Position numbers and translations under genes: made by a program. 37,342 nt of DNA from Treponema bryantii NK4A124. GTDB taxonomy: Bacteria; Spirochaetota; Spirochaetia; Treponematales; Treponemataceae. The stretch lies in the NCBI RefSeq assembly GCF_000421345.1, contig NZ_ATWV01000020.1:1-37342 (forward strand), written 5' to 3'. The notes beneath the pieces were generated by a model. The model was not told where the DNA came from. It did not search any database and saw only the letters and a program-made list of their open reading frames with translations. Shown one piece after another: positions 22,482 through 30,291 of this stretch (its first letter is position 1; each line of letters opens with the position of its first letter).

Positions 22482-23250
22482 TTGAATTCTTTGTCGCCAG
22501 TCCTGCCATTTTACTAAAGGTCTTTTCAAGATACTGCGCCTCACCTTCAGAAAGGCTGGCGCGGCTGAGAATACTTCGCCAGAAGTTTTCCATATCTTCG
22601 CGGCCTGGCATTTTGAAAAATCCGATTTTCTGCATATTGTCTGTGATTGTCTGCACTGTGCGGTCTACGCGTTCCAGAGTAAGAGGAGTGTAGCCGCGGT
22701 AAGTCTCTCGCGAGGAAGTCAGATTTTTTCTGAAAAGATGATAGCTCATAATCTGTACAGCGTGACTCAGATTGAGAGAACCGAAATTATCTGAGGAAGG
22801 AATTGTTACACCGAGGTTGCACTGGTCCAGCTGCTCGTCTGTAAGGCCTGTGCGTTCATTTCCAAAAATCACCGCAACCTTGCCCCCGATGGTTGAGTGC
22901 CCGTCAGGGCGTATCGAAACCACCGGCGCCCCGGTAATATCATCCGCCATATCCGCAAACTCTTCCGGCAGCAGCAGTTTTCCCCGCTTCTTTCCCCTGC
23001 GGCGTGTTGTTCCCGCACAAATAGAACAGTCTGCAGTAGCTTCGGTTATAGAATTATAAAAATTGGCTTTGTCAAAAATCGGACCCGCATGAATTGCAAG
23101 CACGTGAATATGCTCAATGTCATAATCCGTCTTGTTACCCACAATACGGAGCTCGCTTATATCATTATTAGCCATAGCCCGACAAGCCGCACCAATATTG
23201 CGCGACTCATCGGGATGGTCCAGTACAATTACGATGTTGTTAAGATTCAT
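22447..23250 (-). CDS. TrmJ-like SPOUT tRNA/rRNA 2'-O-methyltransferase
   Basis: 267 residues. A SPOUT-class knot is evident: VIVLDHPDESRNIGAACRAMAN (motif 1), AVIFGNERTGLTDEQL (motif 2) and IPSSDNFGSLNLSHAVQIMSYHLFR (motif 3). This resembles TrmJ (methylation of position 32 in tRNA) more than TrmL. The C-terminal helical extension is also present. The last dozen residues (SSHAELDSASIK) are encoded by an RPE palindrome and are not part of the fold. ATG overlaps the upstream stop by 4 nt (ATGA), so it is translated with the AlbA_2-type regulator. Confidence 0.85.
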   Translation of the reverse strand: MNLNNIVIVLDHPDESRNIGAACRAMANNDISELRIVGNKTDYDIEHIHVLAIHAGPIFDKANFYNSITEATADCSICAGTTRRRGKKRGKLLLPEEFADMADDITGAPVVSIRPDGHSTIGGKVAVIFGNERTGLTDEQLDQCNLGVTIPSSDNFGSLNLSHAVQIMSYHLFRKNLTSSRETYRGYTPLTLERVDRTVQTITDNMQKIGFFKMPGREDMENFWRSILSRASLSEGEAQYLEKTFSKMAGLATKNSSHAELDSASIK

Positions 23251-24713
23251 GATAGTGTGTATTTATCCTCTTGTTTATTTATTTTACCTGATACTGTTAA
23301 TGTCTGTACGGTCTGAGAAAGCTTCTTGCTGATTCCTTTATAGTTCATTGCACGGGCTATTTCTGTAAGTGTAAGAGGTTCTTTTTTGAGCACGTTGAGA
23401 ATCAGTTCTTCATATTTTTTTGCTTTTTGTTTCTTCGCTGTTGGCTGAGTGAAATAAGAGTGTACAGGAATAATCACAGAAAGATAATCTCTTTCAGGAT
23501 TCTGTTTAAAAACAGGAAGAGAAGAACCATTACGTTTAAGAGCAGCTATAGCGTTTGGAAAACCTGTGTTTCGGCCTTCGATTAAACGAAGTTCTTTAAG
23601 AAAGTCTCCAATACGGCGGTTCCGATAAAACCTTGCACGAATATCATAATTGGCAATATCTTCATCAGTTATGCTTCTGTCAAAGCCAGGAAAACTTGTA
23701 ATTTCAATTCCCTCTGGCGTAATGCGAACAGTAATAGGTTCATAGATTTGATAAGAACGATGATATACAGCATTAGCAAGTATTTCTTCAATCGCTGTAT
23801 AAGGGTAATTAAATATACGGATTGCTTTTTCCTGGTTGGCCTCTTTTATAACAACTTCTTTGATAGTGTAGTTTTTCAGATATGCAAGGGCATCTTTTAA
23901 TTGTCGTTGAATAGGACCTGTAAAAATCTTTTCGGTCATATTTGTACCCGTTGGGTCAGGTATATCAACAACTTCAATTCTTGCATATTTAAAGTATTTT
24001 TCCGGATGCTCACTAAACATAAGAATTCCTACATTCAGAGGACTACGGTTCTCCTTTGGACCGGAAATTATCTGTAAATCATCAGCAAGTTCTTCAAGGC
24101 TTTTTGAGTCTGAAAAATTGTAAAGGTCACTACCAATTTCTTTCAGGTGCTCTCTCATTAATCCAATATCCAGATCTGATATTTCTGCTGCAAGATTTTC
24201 TCTATCATCAAATGGTATAGTCGAAGAAATATAGAAGAGTTCTTTTTCTTCATCACGAGAAGCTATTTCTGTGCTGCTGAATTTGCGGATGTAATAATAT
24301 TTAAAGCCAGTTTTATTTGTTACATCTTTAGGTGCGCGATAGGGGCGTCCGTAACCTCCTCTTACCCAAATTACAAGAAGATGTTTTTTCTTGCCATCAC
24401 TTTTATCATTGTAAAGAATAGGTTCTACTACTGGCTCATAAAGAGGTTCAATAGAGTGACAATACTCACGTAGCTTTTTTAAAGTTGGATCAATCTGATT
24501 TTTTTGAAGGCCTGTTACAGGAAACTTGGGACTGCCATTATCTTCCTCTACGCCAATGATTATATAACCGCCTCCCAGATTATCTATATCATTTGCAAAT
24601 GCACAAATGGTTCGAATGATTCTATCAGGATTAAAGTCTTTTTTATATTCAATTCTAGTCGATTCAACAGTATGAGGATTTAATAATTCATCAATACTTA
24701 CCGGAATTCCCAT
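23247..24713 (-). CDS. AlbA_2-domain ATP-binding regulator
   Basis: 488 residues from ATG at 24713 with GAGGCGG upstream; a longer frame would include the promoter. The N-terminal AlbA_2 domain has ESTRIEYKKDF and FANDIDNLGGGYIIIGVEED. The central ATP-binding part has AIEEILANAVYHRSY and EGRNTGFPNAIAAL. The C-terminal winged helix (about 420-488) has EPLTLTEIARAMNYKGIS. The same architecture occurs in the integrase-linked protein at 9256, but sequence identity is low. A promoter (TCGACA-18-TATAAT) and several copies of TTGTCGAG precede it, suggesting autoregulation. Co-translated with the trmJ-like gene. Confidence 0.8.
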   Translation of the reverse strand: MGIPVSIDELLNPHTVESTRIEYKKDFNPDRIIRTICAFANDIDNLGGGYIIIGVEEDNGSPKFPVTGLQKNQIDPTLKKLREYCHSIEPLYEPVVEPILYNDKSDGKKKHLLVIWVRGGYGRPYRAPKDVTNKTGFKYYYIRKFSSTEIASRDEEKELFYISSTIPFDDRENLAAEISDLDIGLMREHLKEIGSDLYNFSDSKSLEELADDLQIISGPKENRSPLNVGILMFSEHPEKYFKYARIEVVDIPDPTGTNMTEKIFTGPIQRQLKDALAYLKNYTIKEVVIKEANQEKAIRIFNYPYTAIEEILANAVYHRSYQIYEPITVRITPEGIEITSFPGFDRSITDEDIANYDIRARFYRNRRIGDFLKELRLIEGRNTGFPNAIAALKRNGSSLPVFKQNPERDYLSVIIPVHSYFTQPTAKKQKAKKYEELILNVLKKEPLTLTEIARAMNYKGISKKLSQTVQTLTVSGKINKQEDKYTLS

Positions 24714-24722
24714 ATTTACCGC

Positions 24723-24803
24723 CTCGACAAAATTATAACACACTAGACAATATTTTGTCGAGTGCTTGATAAAAAGTTGTCGAGCTGAATGTTTTTTGTC
24801 GAG
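24723..24803 (-). promoter_or_regulatory. promoter with TTGTCGAG repeats
   Basis: TTGTCGAG occurs at 24755, 24777 and 24796, with an inverted copy (CTCGACAA) at 24723. One copy overlaps the -35 box (TCGACA) of a promoter whose TATAAT lies on the minus strand at 24733-24738. The cluster is too regular for chance and is a likely operator array. Confidence 0.6.
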
Positions 24804-24912
24804 TAACTTGTATAAGTAATAAACGAAGCTGCAAAATAATTAACTATTAATTTACAAATAACACATACGGGTGTGAAATATAATAATAATTATATAAATA
24901 TGGAGAAGAGAA

Positions 24913-25095
24913 ATGGATCAGAATCTGGTTTGTGCCAATTGTGGTGGAACATTAGCTGTTGATGCTTCCGGGGAATTTGGTACATGTATCTAAGGGATAT
25001 TGAAAAAGAGGAGCCAGAAGGGATGCTTTCGAAAATTAAAAATTGCAGGGATTTACTTAAGCAAAGAAATCTGATGCTTAAAAAAGGTATGTAAA
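24913..25095 (+). pseudogene. zinc-ribbon gene remnant, frameshifted
   Basis: ATG with GGAGAAGAG upstream begins MDQNLVCANCGGTLAVDASG, an N-terminal CxxC zinc-ribbon half, but the frame stops after FGTCI. An overlapping frame (starting at an ATG across the GTC codons) continues with RDIEKEEPEGMLSKIKN and ends LMLKKGM. The two parts look like the head and tail of one gene joined by an internal deletion with frame change. Function lost or unknown. Confidence 0.45.
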
Positions 25096-25132
25096 AAAAA
25101 GGTGCTGTTCTAAAGAGCAGCACCTTTTTTTG
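25093..25132. terminator. bidirectional terminator
   Basis: GGTGCTGTTC-TAAA-GAGCAGCACC with an A-run before and a T-run after. It serves the metal ATPase gene on the minus strand, whose stop is at 25135, and the remnant on the plus strand. Confidence 0.85.
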
Positions 25133-25134
25133 TG

Positions 25135-27321
25135 TTATTTCTGTTTTTTCAAAAGACGTAAACTGTTCAAAACTGCAAGAATTGTAACCCCCACATCGCC
25201 GAAGACTGCAATCCACATGTTAGAAATTCCGAGTGCGCTCAGCAGCAAAATGGTTCCCTTAATTCCCAATGCGCCGTAGAGGTTTTCGTAAACTATGCGC
25301 AGGGTGCGGCGGCTGGTTTTGATACCGTCCACAATCTTGCTTGGCTTGTCTTCCATGATGATGATGTCTGCAGCTTCGATTGCGGCGTCGCTTCCCATAC
25401 TTCCCATTGCGATTCCGGCGTCGGCGCGGGCAAGAACAGGAGCGTCGTTAATTCCGTCTCCTGCGAAAATAAGGGTACCGCGCTTTTTACCGGCTTTACC
25501 ATTCTTTCCTGGCTTCTGCAGGTCTGCAAGAAGTTCTTCAACCTTGGCAAGCTTGTCTGCGCTGAGCAGCTGACCGTAAGCCTTTTTGAGACCAAGCTTT
25601 GCGGCAACAGTGTGGGCTGCGCGTTCGTTGTCACCTGTAAGCATTACAACATTTTCTACGCCGATTTTGTGAAGGCCTTCAACCGTCTGGGCTGAGTCGT
25701 CCTTAATTTCATCGCTGATTACAATGTGGCCGCTGTATTTTCCTTCGCTTGCAACATGAATCACAGTTCCATCCTGATGCTCGCTGCATTCGTTGTAATC
25801 AATTCCAAACTGCTCCATAAGCTTTGTGTTTCCGGCCAAAACCTGCTTGCCGTTTACCAAAGCCTTAATTCCCTTACCCGCAATTTCTTCTACATTCTCA
25901 AGCTTTACATTGTCGCAGCACTTGTCGTGGTGGGCAGCCTTGAGCGAAGCAGAAATAGGGTGGGTAGAGAACATTTCTGTATGGGTTGCAAGAGCCAGCA
26001 ATTCTGTTTCGGTGATTGAAGGATCTGTAGCGTGGATGTGTGTTACAACAAAGTTTCCCTTTGTGAGGGTTCCGGTTTTGTCGAAAACGGCGGTCTTTGT
26101 ACGGCCAAGTGCTTCAAGGTAAACACTTCCCTTAATCAGAATTCCTTGACGGGCTGCTGCTGTAATACCGCCGCAGAAGGAAAGCGGAATTGAAATTACA
26201 AGTGCACAAGGGCAGCTTACTACAAGGAACATGAGGGCTCGGTAAACCCAGGTACTCCAGGTTGCCTGCCAGTTCCAGTTGCCGGTCTTAAAGCCTATAA
26301 TCAGGCTTGGGATGATTGCCAGTGCAAGTGCCGAATAAACAACGATTGGGGTGTATACGCGAGCAAAGCGGGTAACAAACTGTTCGGACTTTGTTTTATT
26401 CTCTGTTGCATTTTCAACCAGTTCAAGAATGCGGGAGAGGGCAGAGTCGCCTGCATGGCGTGTAGTGCGGATTTCAAGAACCCCCTGCTTGTTGATTGAG
26501 CCTGAAAGAACCTCGCTTCCGACGCTAACGTGGCGTGGAATGCTTTCACCTGTGAGGGCAGATGTATCTACAAAGGAGTCTCCGTCTACAACAACGCCGT
26601 CGATTGGAATACGGTCGCCCGGTTTTACAATGATTACAGAATCAGTTTCAACCTCTTCCGGATCCATTTCGCGGGTTTCGGCACCAACCTTTACAGTTGC
26701 GTGGTCTGGACGGAGCTTTGCAATTTCTTCGATAGAATCGCGGGATTTATCAACGGCGTAATCCTCAAACTTTTCACCAACCTGATAGAGAATCATAATT
26801 GCAACGGCTTCTTCGTATTCTCCAAGAAGAATTGCGCCGATTGCCGCTACAGACATAAGGAAGGATTCGTCCATCAGTTCACCATGGAATAGATTTGAAA
26901 CGGCACCTATTACAATATCCTTTCCGGTTATCATAAAAGCGATAAAGTAGAGCACAAGGCAGGCAGCTTCGTGAATCAGTTCGATTTTTGCTACATTTGG
27001 TAGCCAGGCTTCAAGGGGAAGGTGCTCGACAACAAGGCCCAGTACAAAAAGTACAGCAGCAAAAATCAGCTGTTTTACTGTAAGTTCACCTTCTTCTTCG
27101 CCATGCTCGTGGTCGTGATGATGGCCATGTTCATGACCGCAGCCGCAAGAGCAGCCGCCGTGAGAATGTTCGTGGTGATGCTCATGCTCGTGATGGTGGT
27201 CATGGTGATGATGCTCATGTTCATGCTCATCGTGGCAATGACACTCTTCGTGTTCATGCTCGTGGCATTCGCAGTGTTCATGTTCATGGTGATGTTGATG
27301 TTCGTCTATATCTTTACTCAT
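25135..27321 (-). CDS. zntA: P1B-type zinc/cadmium-exporting ATPase
   Basis: A 728-residue P-type ATPase in the inner membrane. The N-terminal 75 residues hold about 33 histidines and 7 cysteines in HxH and CxC patterns, in place of the usual CxxC metal-binding domain. Core motifs: actuator TGES, transmembrane CPC (VSCPCALVIS), phosphorylation site DKTGTLTKG, HP locus THPISA, ATP site MLTGDNERAA and hinge GDGINDAPVLA. CPC with an upstream ArsR regulator fits Zn/Cd/Co export rather than copper. AGGAGG precedes ATG. Encoded right after the regulator, with overlapping ribosome site and stop. Confidence 0.93.
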   Translation of the reverse strand: MSKDIDEHQHHHEHEHCECHEHEHEECHCHDEHEHEHHHHDHHHEHEHHHEHSHGGCSCGCGHEHGHHHDHEHGEEEGELTVKQLIFAAVLFVLGLVVEHLPLEAWLPNVAKIELIHEAACLVLYFIAFMITGKDIVIGAVSNLFHGELMDESFLMSVAAIGAILLGEYEEAVAIMILYQVGEKFEDYAVDKSRDSIEEIAKLRPDHATVKVGAETREMDPEEVETDSVIIVKPGDRIPIDGVVVDGDSFVDTSALTGESIPRHVSVGSEVLSGSINKQGVLEIRTTRHAGDSALSRILELVENATENKTKSEQFVTRFARVYTPIVVYSALALAIIPSLIIGFKTGNWNWQATWSTWVYRALMFLVVSCPCALVISIPLSFCGGITAAARQGILIKGSVYLEALGRTKTAVFDKTGTLTKGNFVVTHIHATDPSITETELLALATHTEMFSTHPISASLKAAHHDKCCDNVKLENVEEIAGKGIKALVNGKQVLAGNTKLMEQFGIDYNECSEHQDGTVIHVASEGKYSGHIVISDEIKDDSAQTVEGLHKIGVENVVMLTGDNERAAHTVAAKLGLKKAYGQLLSADKLAKVEELLADLQKPGKNGKAGKKRGTLIFAGDGINDAPVLARADAGIAMGSMGSDAAIEAADIIIMEDKPSKIVDGIKTSRRTLRIVYENLYGALGIKGTILLLSALGISNMWIAVFGDVGVTILAVLNSLRLLKKQK

Positions 27322-27332
27322 AAAATTACCTC

Positions 27333-27695
27333 CTACTTAAGTTCCGAAATGTGCTCCATTCCACACTCTATGATTTCCTGAACATGCTCGTCAGCAAGAC
27401 TGTAGTAAACAACCTTACCTTCGCGGCGTGTTTTTACCAGGTTTGAATCCCGCAGAATCTTCAGCTGATGTGAAACTGCAGAGACAGTCATTTCCAGCAG
27501 TGCAGAAATATCACATACACAAAGTTCGCTTTTATCCAGGGCATACAGAATTTTTACACGGGTTGTATCCCCGAAAATCTTGTAAAAGTCAGCAAGGTCA
27601 AAGATCATTTCATCTTTAGGAAAAGTGTCCCTGACCTTTTTGACGATGTCTTCATGAATGATTTCACATTCACAGGTCTCTTCTTTTTTCTGCAT
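27333..27695 (-). CDS. ArsR/SmtB-family metal-responsive repressor
   Basis: A 120-residue winged helix. The DNA-recognition region is MTVSAVSHQLKILRDSNLVKTRREGKVVYYSL. The ELCVCD motif on helix 3 and the N-terminal CEC pair suggest a CadC-like sulfur site; DEHVQEIIECGMEH at the C-terminus suggests a second, SmtB/CzrA-type alpha5 site. Metal binding should release it from the tandem operators directly upstream, inducing itself and the ATPase. AAGGA precedes ATG. Confidence 0.92.
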   Translation of the reverse strand: MQKKEETCECEIIHEDIVKKVRDTFPKDEMIFDLADFYKIFGDTTRVKILYALDKSELCVCDISALLEMTVSAVSHQLKILRDSNLVKTRREGKVVYYSLADEHVQEIIECGMEHISELK

Positions 27696-27713
27696 AGTTT
27701 TTCCTTAGAACAT

Positions 27714-27774
27714 TTGAATAAGCATTCAATTGAATGGCTGTTCAAATAATAACGTCATTTGAATGATTGTGCAA
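27714..27774 (-). promoter_or_regulatory. metal operon promoter and tandem operators
   Basis: TTGCAC (27774-27769), a 17-bp spacer and TATTAT (27751-27746), followed at once by two adjacent 16-bp palindromes of the form TTGAA-N6-TTCAA (27730-27745 and 27714-27729) over the transcription start. This is the layout expected for an ArsR-family operator. Confidence 0.8.
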
Positions 27775-27811
27775 GTGAATTTTTGATTTTTTTGCAAAAG
27801 AGGACAAATAA

Positions 27812-29605
27812 TTAAAGATATTTTTCTTCGTATTCAGAAAGAGAAATTGGTTTACTGTAATAGTAGCCCTGAATAATTTCGCAGCCTAAGTCTCTCAGGC
27901 GGTCTACCTGATTTTTACTTTCAGCACCCTCTGCCAGACAGACAAAGCCCAGTTCCTTTGCCAGACTTATGATATGACGGATAACAATGATGTCTTCCTT
28001 ACGTTCTTTTTCGGTTGCAATATTATCAACAAAGCTTTTATCAATTTTAAGCGTATCAATAGGCATACGGGTAAGAAGCGAAAGTGAAGAGTAGCCGGTT
28101 CCAAAATCGTCCATTGAAATCTTAAAACCCCGCCCTCGGAGTTCTTCAAGTACGCTAAGCATGTGTTCCGTATTATCATAGGTGGCACTTTCGGTAAGTT
28201 CAAAATCAATAAGCTTGTGGTCTACTCCGTAGTGGTCAACAATGCTTACAAGATTATCAATCAGTTTCTCGTCGTCCAGGCGGCTGCGCGAAAGATTTAC
28301 CGAAACAGGATAAAGAGGCTTTCCTTCGTTTTTCCATTTTGCAAGAGCAGCACAAACCTTTGTTAATACAAGGTCATCAATTTTTCCAATTGATCCGTCT
28401 TTTTCAAAAAATGGAATAAAACGATAAGGCGGCAGGAATTCTTTGCCTTTATAGTTCCATCGGATTAAGGCTTCAGCACCCTTTATTTTTTCTTTTGTAA
28501 TATCAAATTTTGGCTGCAGGTAAACAACAAATTCATCCTGTTCAATTGCAGTTTCCACATATGCTTTTATGTAATTGCCCCAGGAAAGATTGTCGTGCAT
28601 TTCATCGGTATAAACAATGATTTCGGTTTGTTTCTGCTTTGTTGCAAGGGCCTGAGCCATTTTTGCAAAATCGGCTACACGATTACCGGAAAGCATTGCC
28701 CGACGCATAGGAACAAGTCCGCATTTGTAATAGATTTTGTAATGAGGATCTTCTTCGAGGACGGAAAGTTTTTCAAAAAAATCTTTGAGTTTTTGAACAA
28801 GCTCTTTTTCCGGCATGTCCCTTAAAAGTATTGCAAAATTATCGTTATGGCAGCGGCCACTGGCAATTATAAAGTCTGATTCCTTTATTGCTTTTACAAT
28901 ATTTTTAAGCACCTTATTGGCAGCAATGTGACCATAGCCTTCATTTATTACACGGAATTCCTTAACATCAAAATGTGCAAAAGCATAATCGTTTATGCTT
29001 TTATCTGCAGGAACTTCAAGATAGGCTTCAAGATGATTCCAGTTATAGATGCCGGTTATTGAATCTGTAAATGCAGATTTATAAAGGGTTTCCTTTTCAA
29101 ATTTTGAAATATCATCATTAATAACATTTACAGCCCGGTCATTATATAATTTCCATTCATATAAAAGTCTGATTTTTTTATAATCGTGAAAAATACTTAT
29201 AACCTTTACGTCATCTTTTATGCAAAGGTCACTGAAGGGTCTGTGAGCATTATCTTCTTTTGCAACATCTGCAAATAATTGTTTTATAAATGGATAATTA
29301 ATTTCAACATCATCGTCGATTTCAACTGAGTAGAAAAAGGATGCTTCGAGTGTAATAGATTTCAAATCAGAAGGATATGCTACCCTCGGGTCATCAGGGC
29401 GGTATTCGATTCCAAGAACTTCTTTCTGAAGTTCTTCTATAAAAAACAAACCAGGATAATCATAAGTCCCAAAAGCGTTAGAATATTTTTCAATATTTTT
29501 CGGTAACAGACCTTTATAAAAGTCCTGAATTTCTTCAGGTGAAAGTTCGCTGTAATAGAGAATACGACTTGGTTTAAATAATTGATTCAGTTTATTAATA
29601 AACAT
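27812..29605 (-). CDS. GGDEF-EAL protein, probable c-di-GMP phosphodiesterase
   Basis: A 597-residue cytosolic protein. An N-terminal region of about 190 residues is unrecognised. The GGDEF domain starts at DSITGIYNWNHLEAYL but its active site has decayed (GRCHNDNFAILL), so it cannot act as a cyclase. The EAL domain is complete: AEALIRW, VNLSRSRL, DFELTES, DDFGTGYSS, KIDKSFV, AEGAES and QGYYYSKP. It should degrade cyclic-di-GMP, possibly with GTP-responsive control from the dead GGDEF. ATG lies 6 nt after TATCAT (29617-29612), so the mRNA looks leaderless. Its upstream neighbour is the P-II-like gene. Confidence 0.88.
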   Translation of the reverse strand: MFINKLNQLFKPSRILYYSELSPEEIQDFYKGLLPKNIEKYSNAFGTYDYPGLFFIEELQKEVLGIEYRPDDPRVAYPSDLKSITLEASFFYSVEIDDDVEINYPFIKQLFADVAKEDNAHRPFSDLCIKDDVKVISIFHDYKKIRLLYEWKLYNDRAVNVINDDISKFEKETLYKSAFTDSITGIYNWNHLEAYLEVPADKSINDYAFAHFDVKEFRVINEGYGHIAANKVLKNIVKAIKESDFIIASGRCHNDNFAILLRDMPEKELVQKLKDFFEKLSVLEEDPHYKIYYKCGLVPMRRAMLSGNRVADFAKMAQALATKQKQTEIIVYTDEMHDNLSWGNYIKAYVETAIEQDEFVVYLQPKFDITKEKIKGAEALIRWNYKGKEFLPPYRFIPFFEKDGSIGKIDDLVLTKVCAALAKWKNEGKPLYPVSVNLSRSRLDDEKLIDNLVSIVDHYGVDHKLIDFELTESATYDNTEHMLSVLEELRGRGFKISMDDFGTGYSSLSLLTRMPIDTLKIDKSFVDNIATEKERKEDIIVIRHIISLAKELGFVCLAEGAESKNQVDRLRDLGCEIIQGYYYSKPISLSEYEEKYL

Positions 29606-29637
29606 GTATTAATGATAACACAAAAAGTTTGTGTAGA

Positions 29638-30291
29638 CTACTTTTTCCCAAGTACAGTAAAATCCTGGGCTTCATTGCAAAATACTATTCCGCTTCCAGC
29701 CTCAGAAAAGCAGGGAAGTGTTGTTATGGCAGCAACTATGTCATCTTTTTTTTCTGATGGAACCAGAATCATAAGCATTTCCTTTTCCGGAACAATCTTC
29801 ATTCCAAAGAAGGCTGCATCTCCTTCTTTGGCAGTTCCACGGGCGCTCATGATTGTACCGCCGCCGGCTCCTGCCTTTCTGGCTGCTTCCATAGCATCTT
29901 CTGCATAGCCCTTGTTTACGATTACGTTTATCATCTGATAGTTTTTATCTGACATAGTTTCTTCTCCTTTTGTTTCTTCTGATTTTTCGTTCAGGTGTCC
30001 GGCGCGGATAAAGTCCGGAGTATCAAGAGTGAACATTACGCCGAAGTGGGATTTTTTTTCTGATGCTGTAAGAATTGCATCGTATACTGCTTTTTTCAGA
30101 TTATTTTTTACAATGATGTATACGATATCTTTTGAAGTATCGCCCAGTCCTAATAGTTGAAGAACACCGTTAGAAGCAGTGCCCCGGCCCATGGCAATTG
30201 TACCGCCACTGGCACCCACGGATTTTGCGGCATCACAAATCAGTTCGCCGCTGTTATGCGGAACGATTCCAATCAAGAGTTTATAACTCAT
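29638..30291 (-). CDS. tandem P-II-like signalling protein
   Basis: 217 residues from ATG at 30291 with AGGAGG; the ATG lies inside the DUF1538 gene. Two P-II-like domains in one chain: residues 1-90 (YKLLIGIVPHNSG, GASGGTIAMGRGTA) and about 117-217 (YQMINVIVNKGYAEDAMEAARKAGAGGGTIMSARGTA). The repeated GA[SG]GGTI...RGTA corresponds to the T-loop base and nucleotide site of P-II proteins. Such proteins bind adenine nucleotides or small metabolites and gate partner transporters. Here the obvious partner is the adjacent DUF1538 protein. Confidence 0.82.
   Translation of the reverse strand: MSYKLLIGIVPHNSGELICDAAKSVGASGGTIAMGRGTASNGVLQLLGLGDTSKDIVYIIVKNNLKKAVYDAILTASEKKSHFGVMFTLDTPDFIRAGHLNEKSEETKGEETMSDKNYQMINVIVNKGYAEDAMEAARKAGAGGGTIMSARGTAKEGDAAFFGMKIVPEKEMLMILVPSEKKDDIVAAITTLPCFSEAGSGIVFCNEAQDFTVLGKK

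Noticed and set aside
25295-27381. Long frames opposite the zinc ATPase, including a Met/Val/Ala-rich one opposite the His-rich tail
   Set aside because: They are mirror images of the codon bias and low complexity of the ATPase gene, with no ribosome sites.
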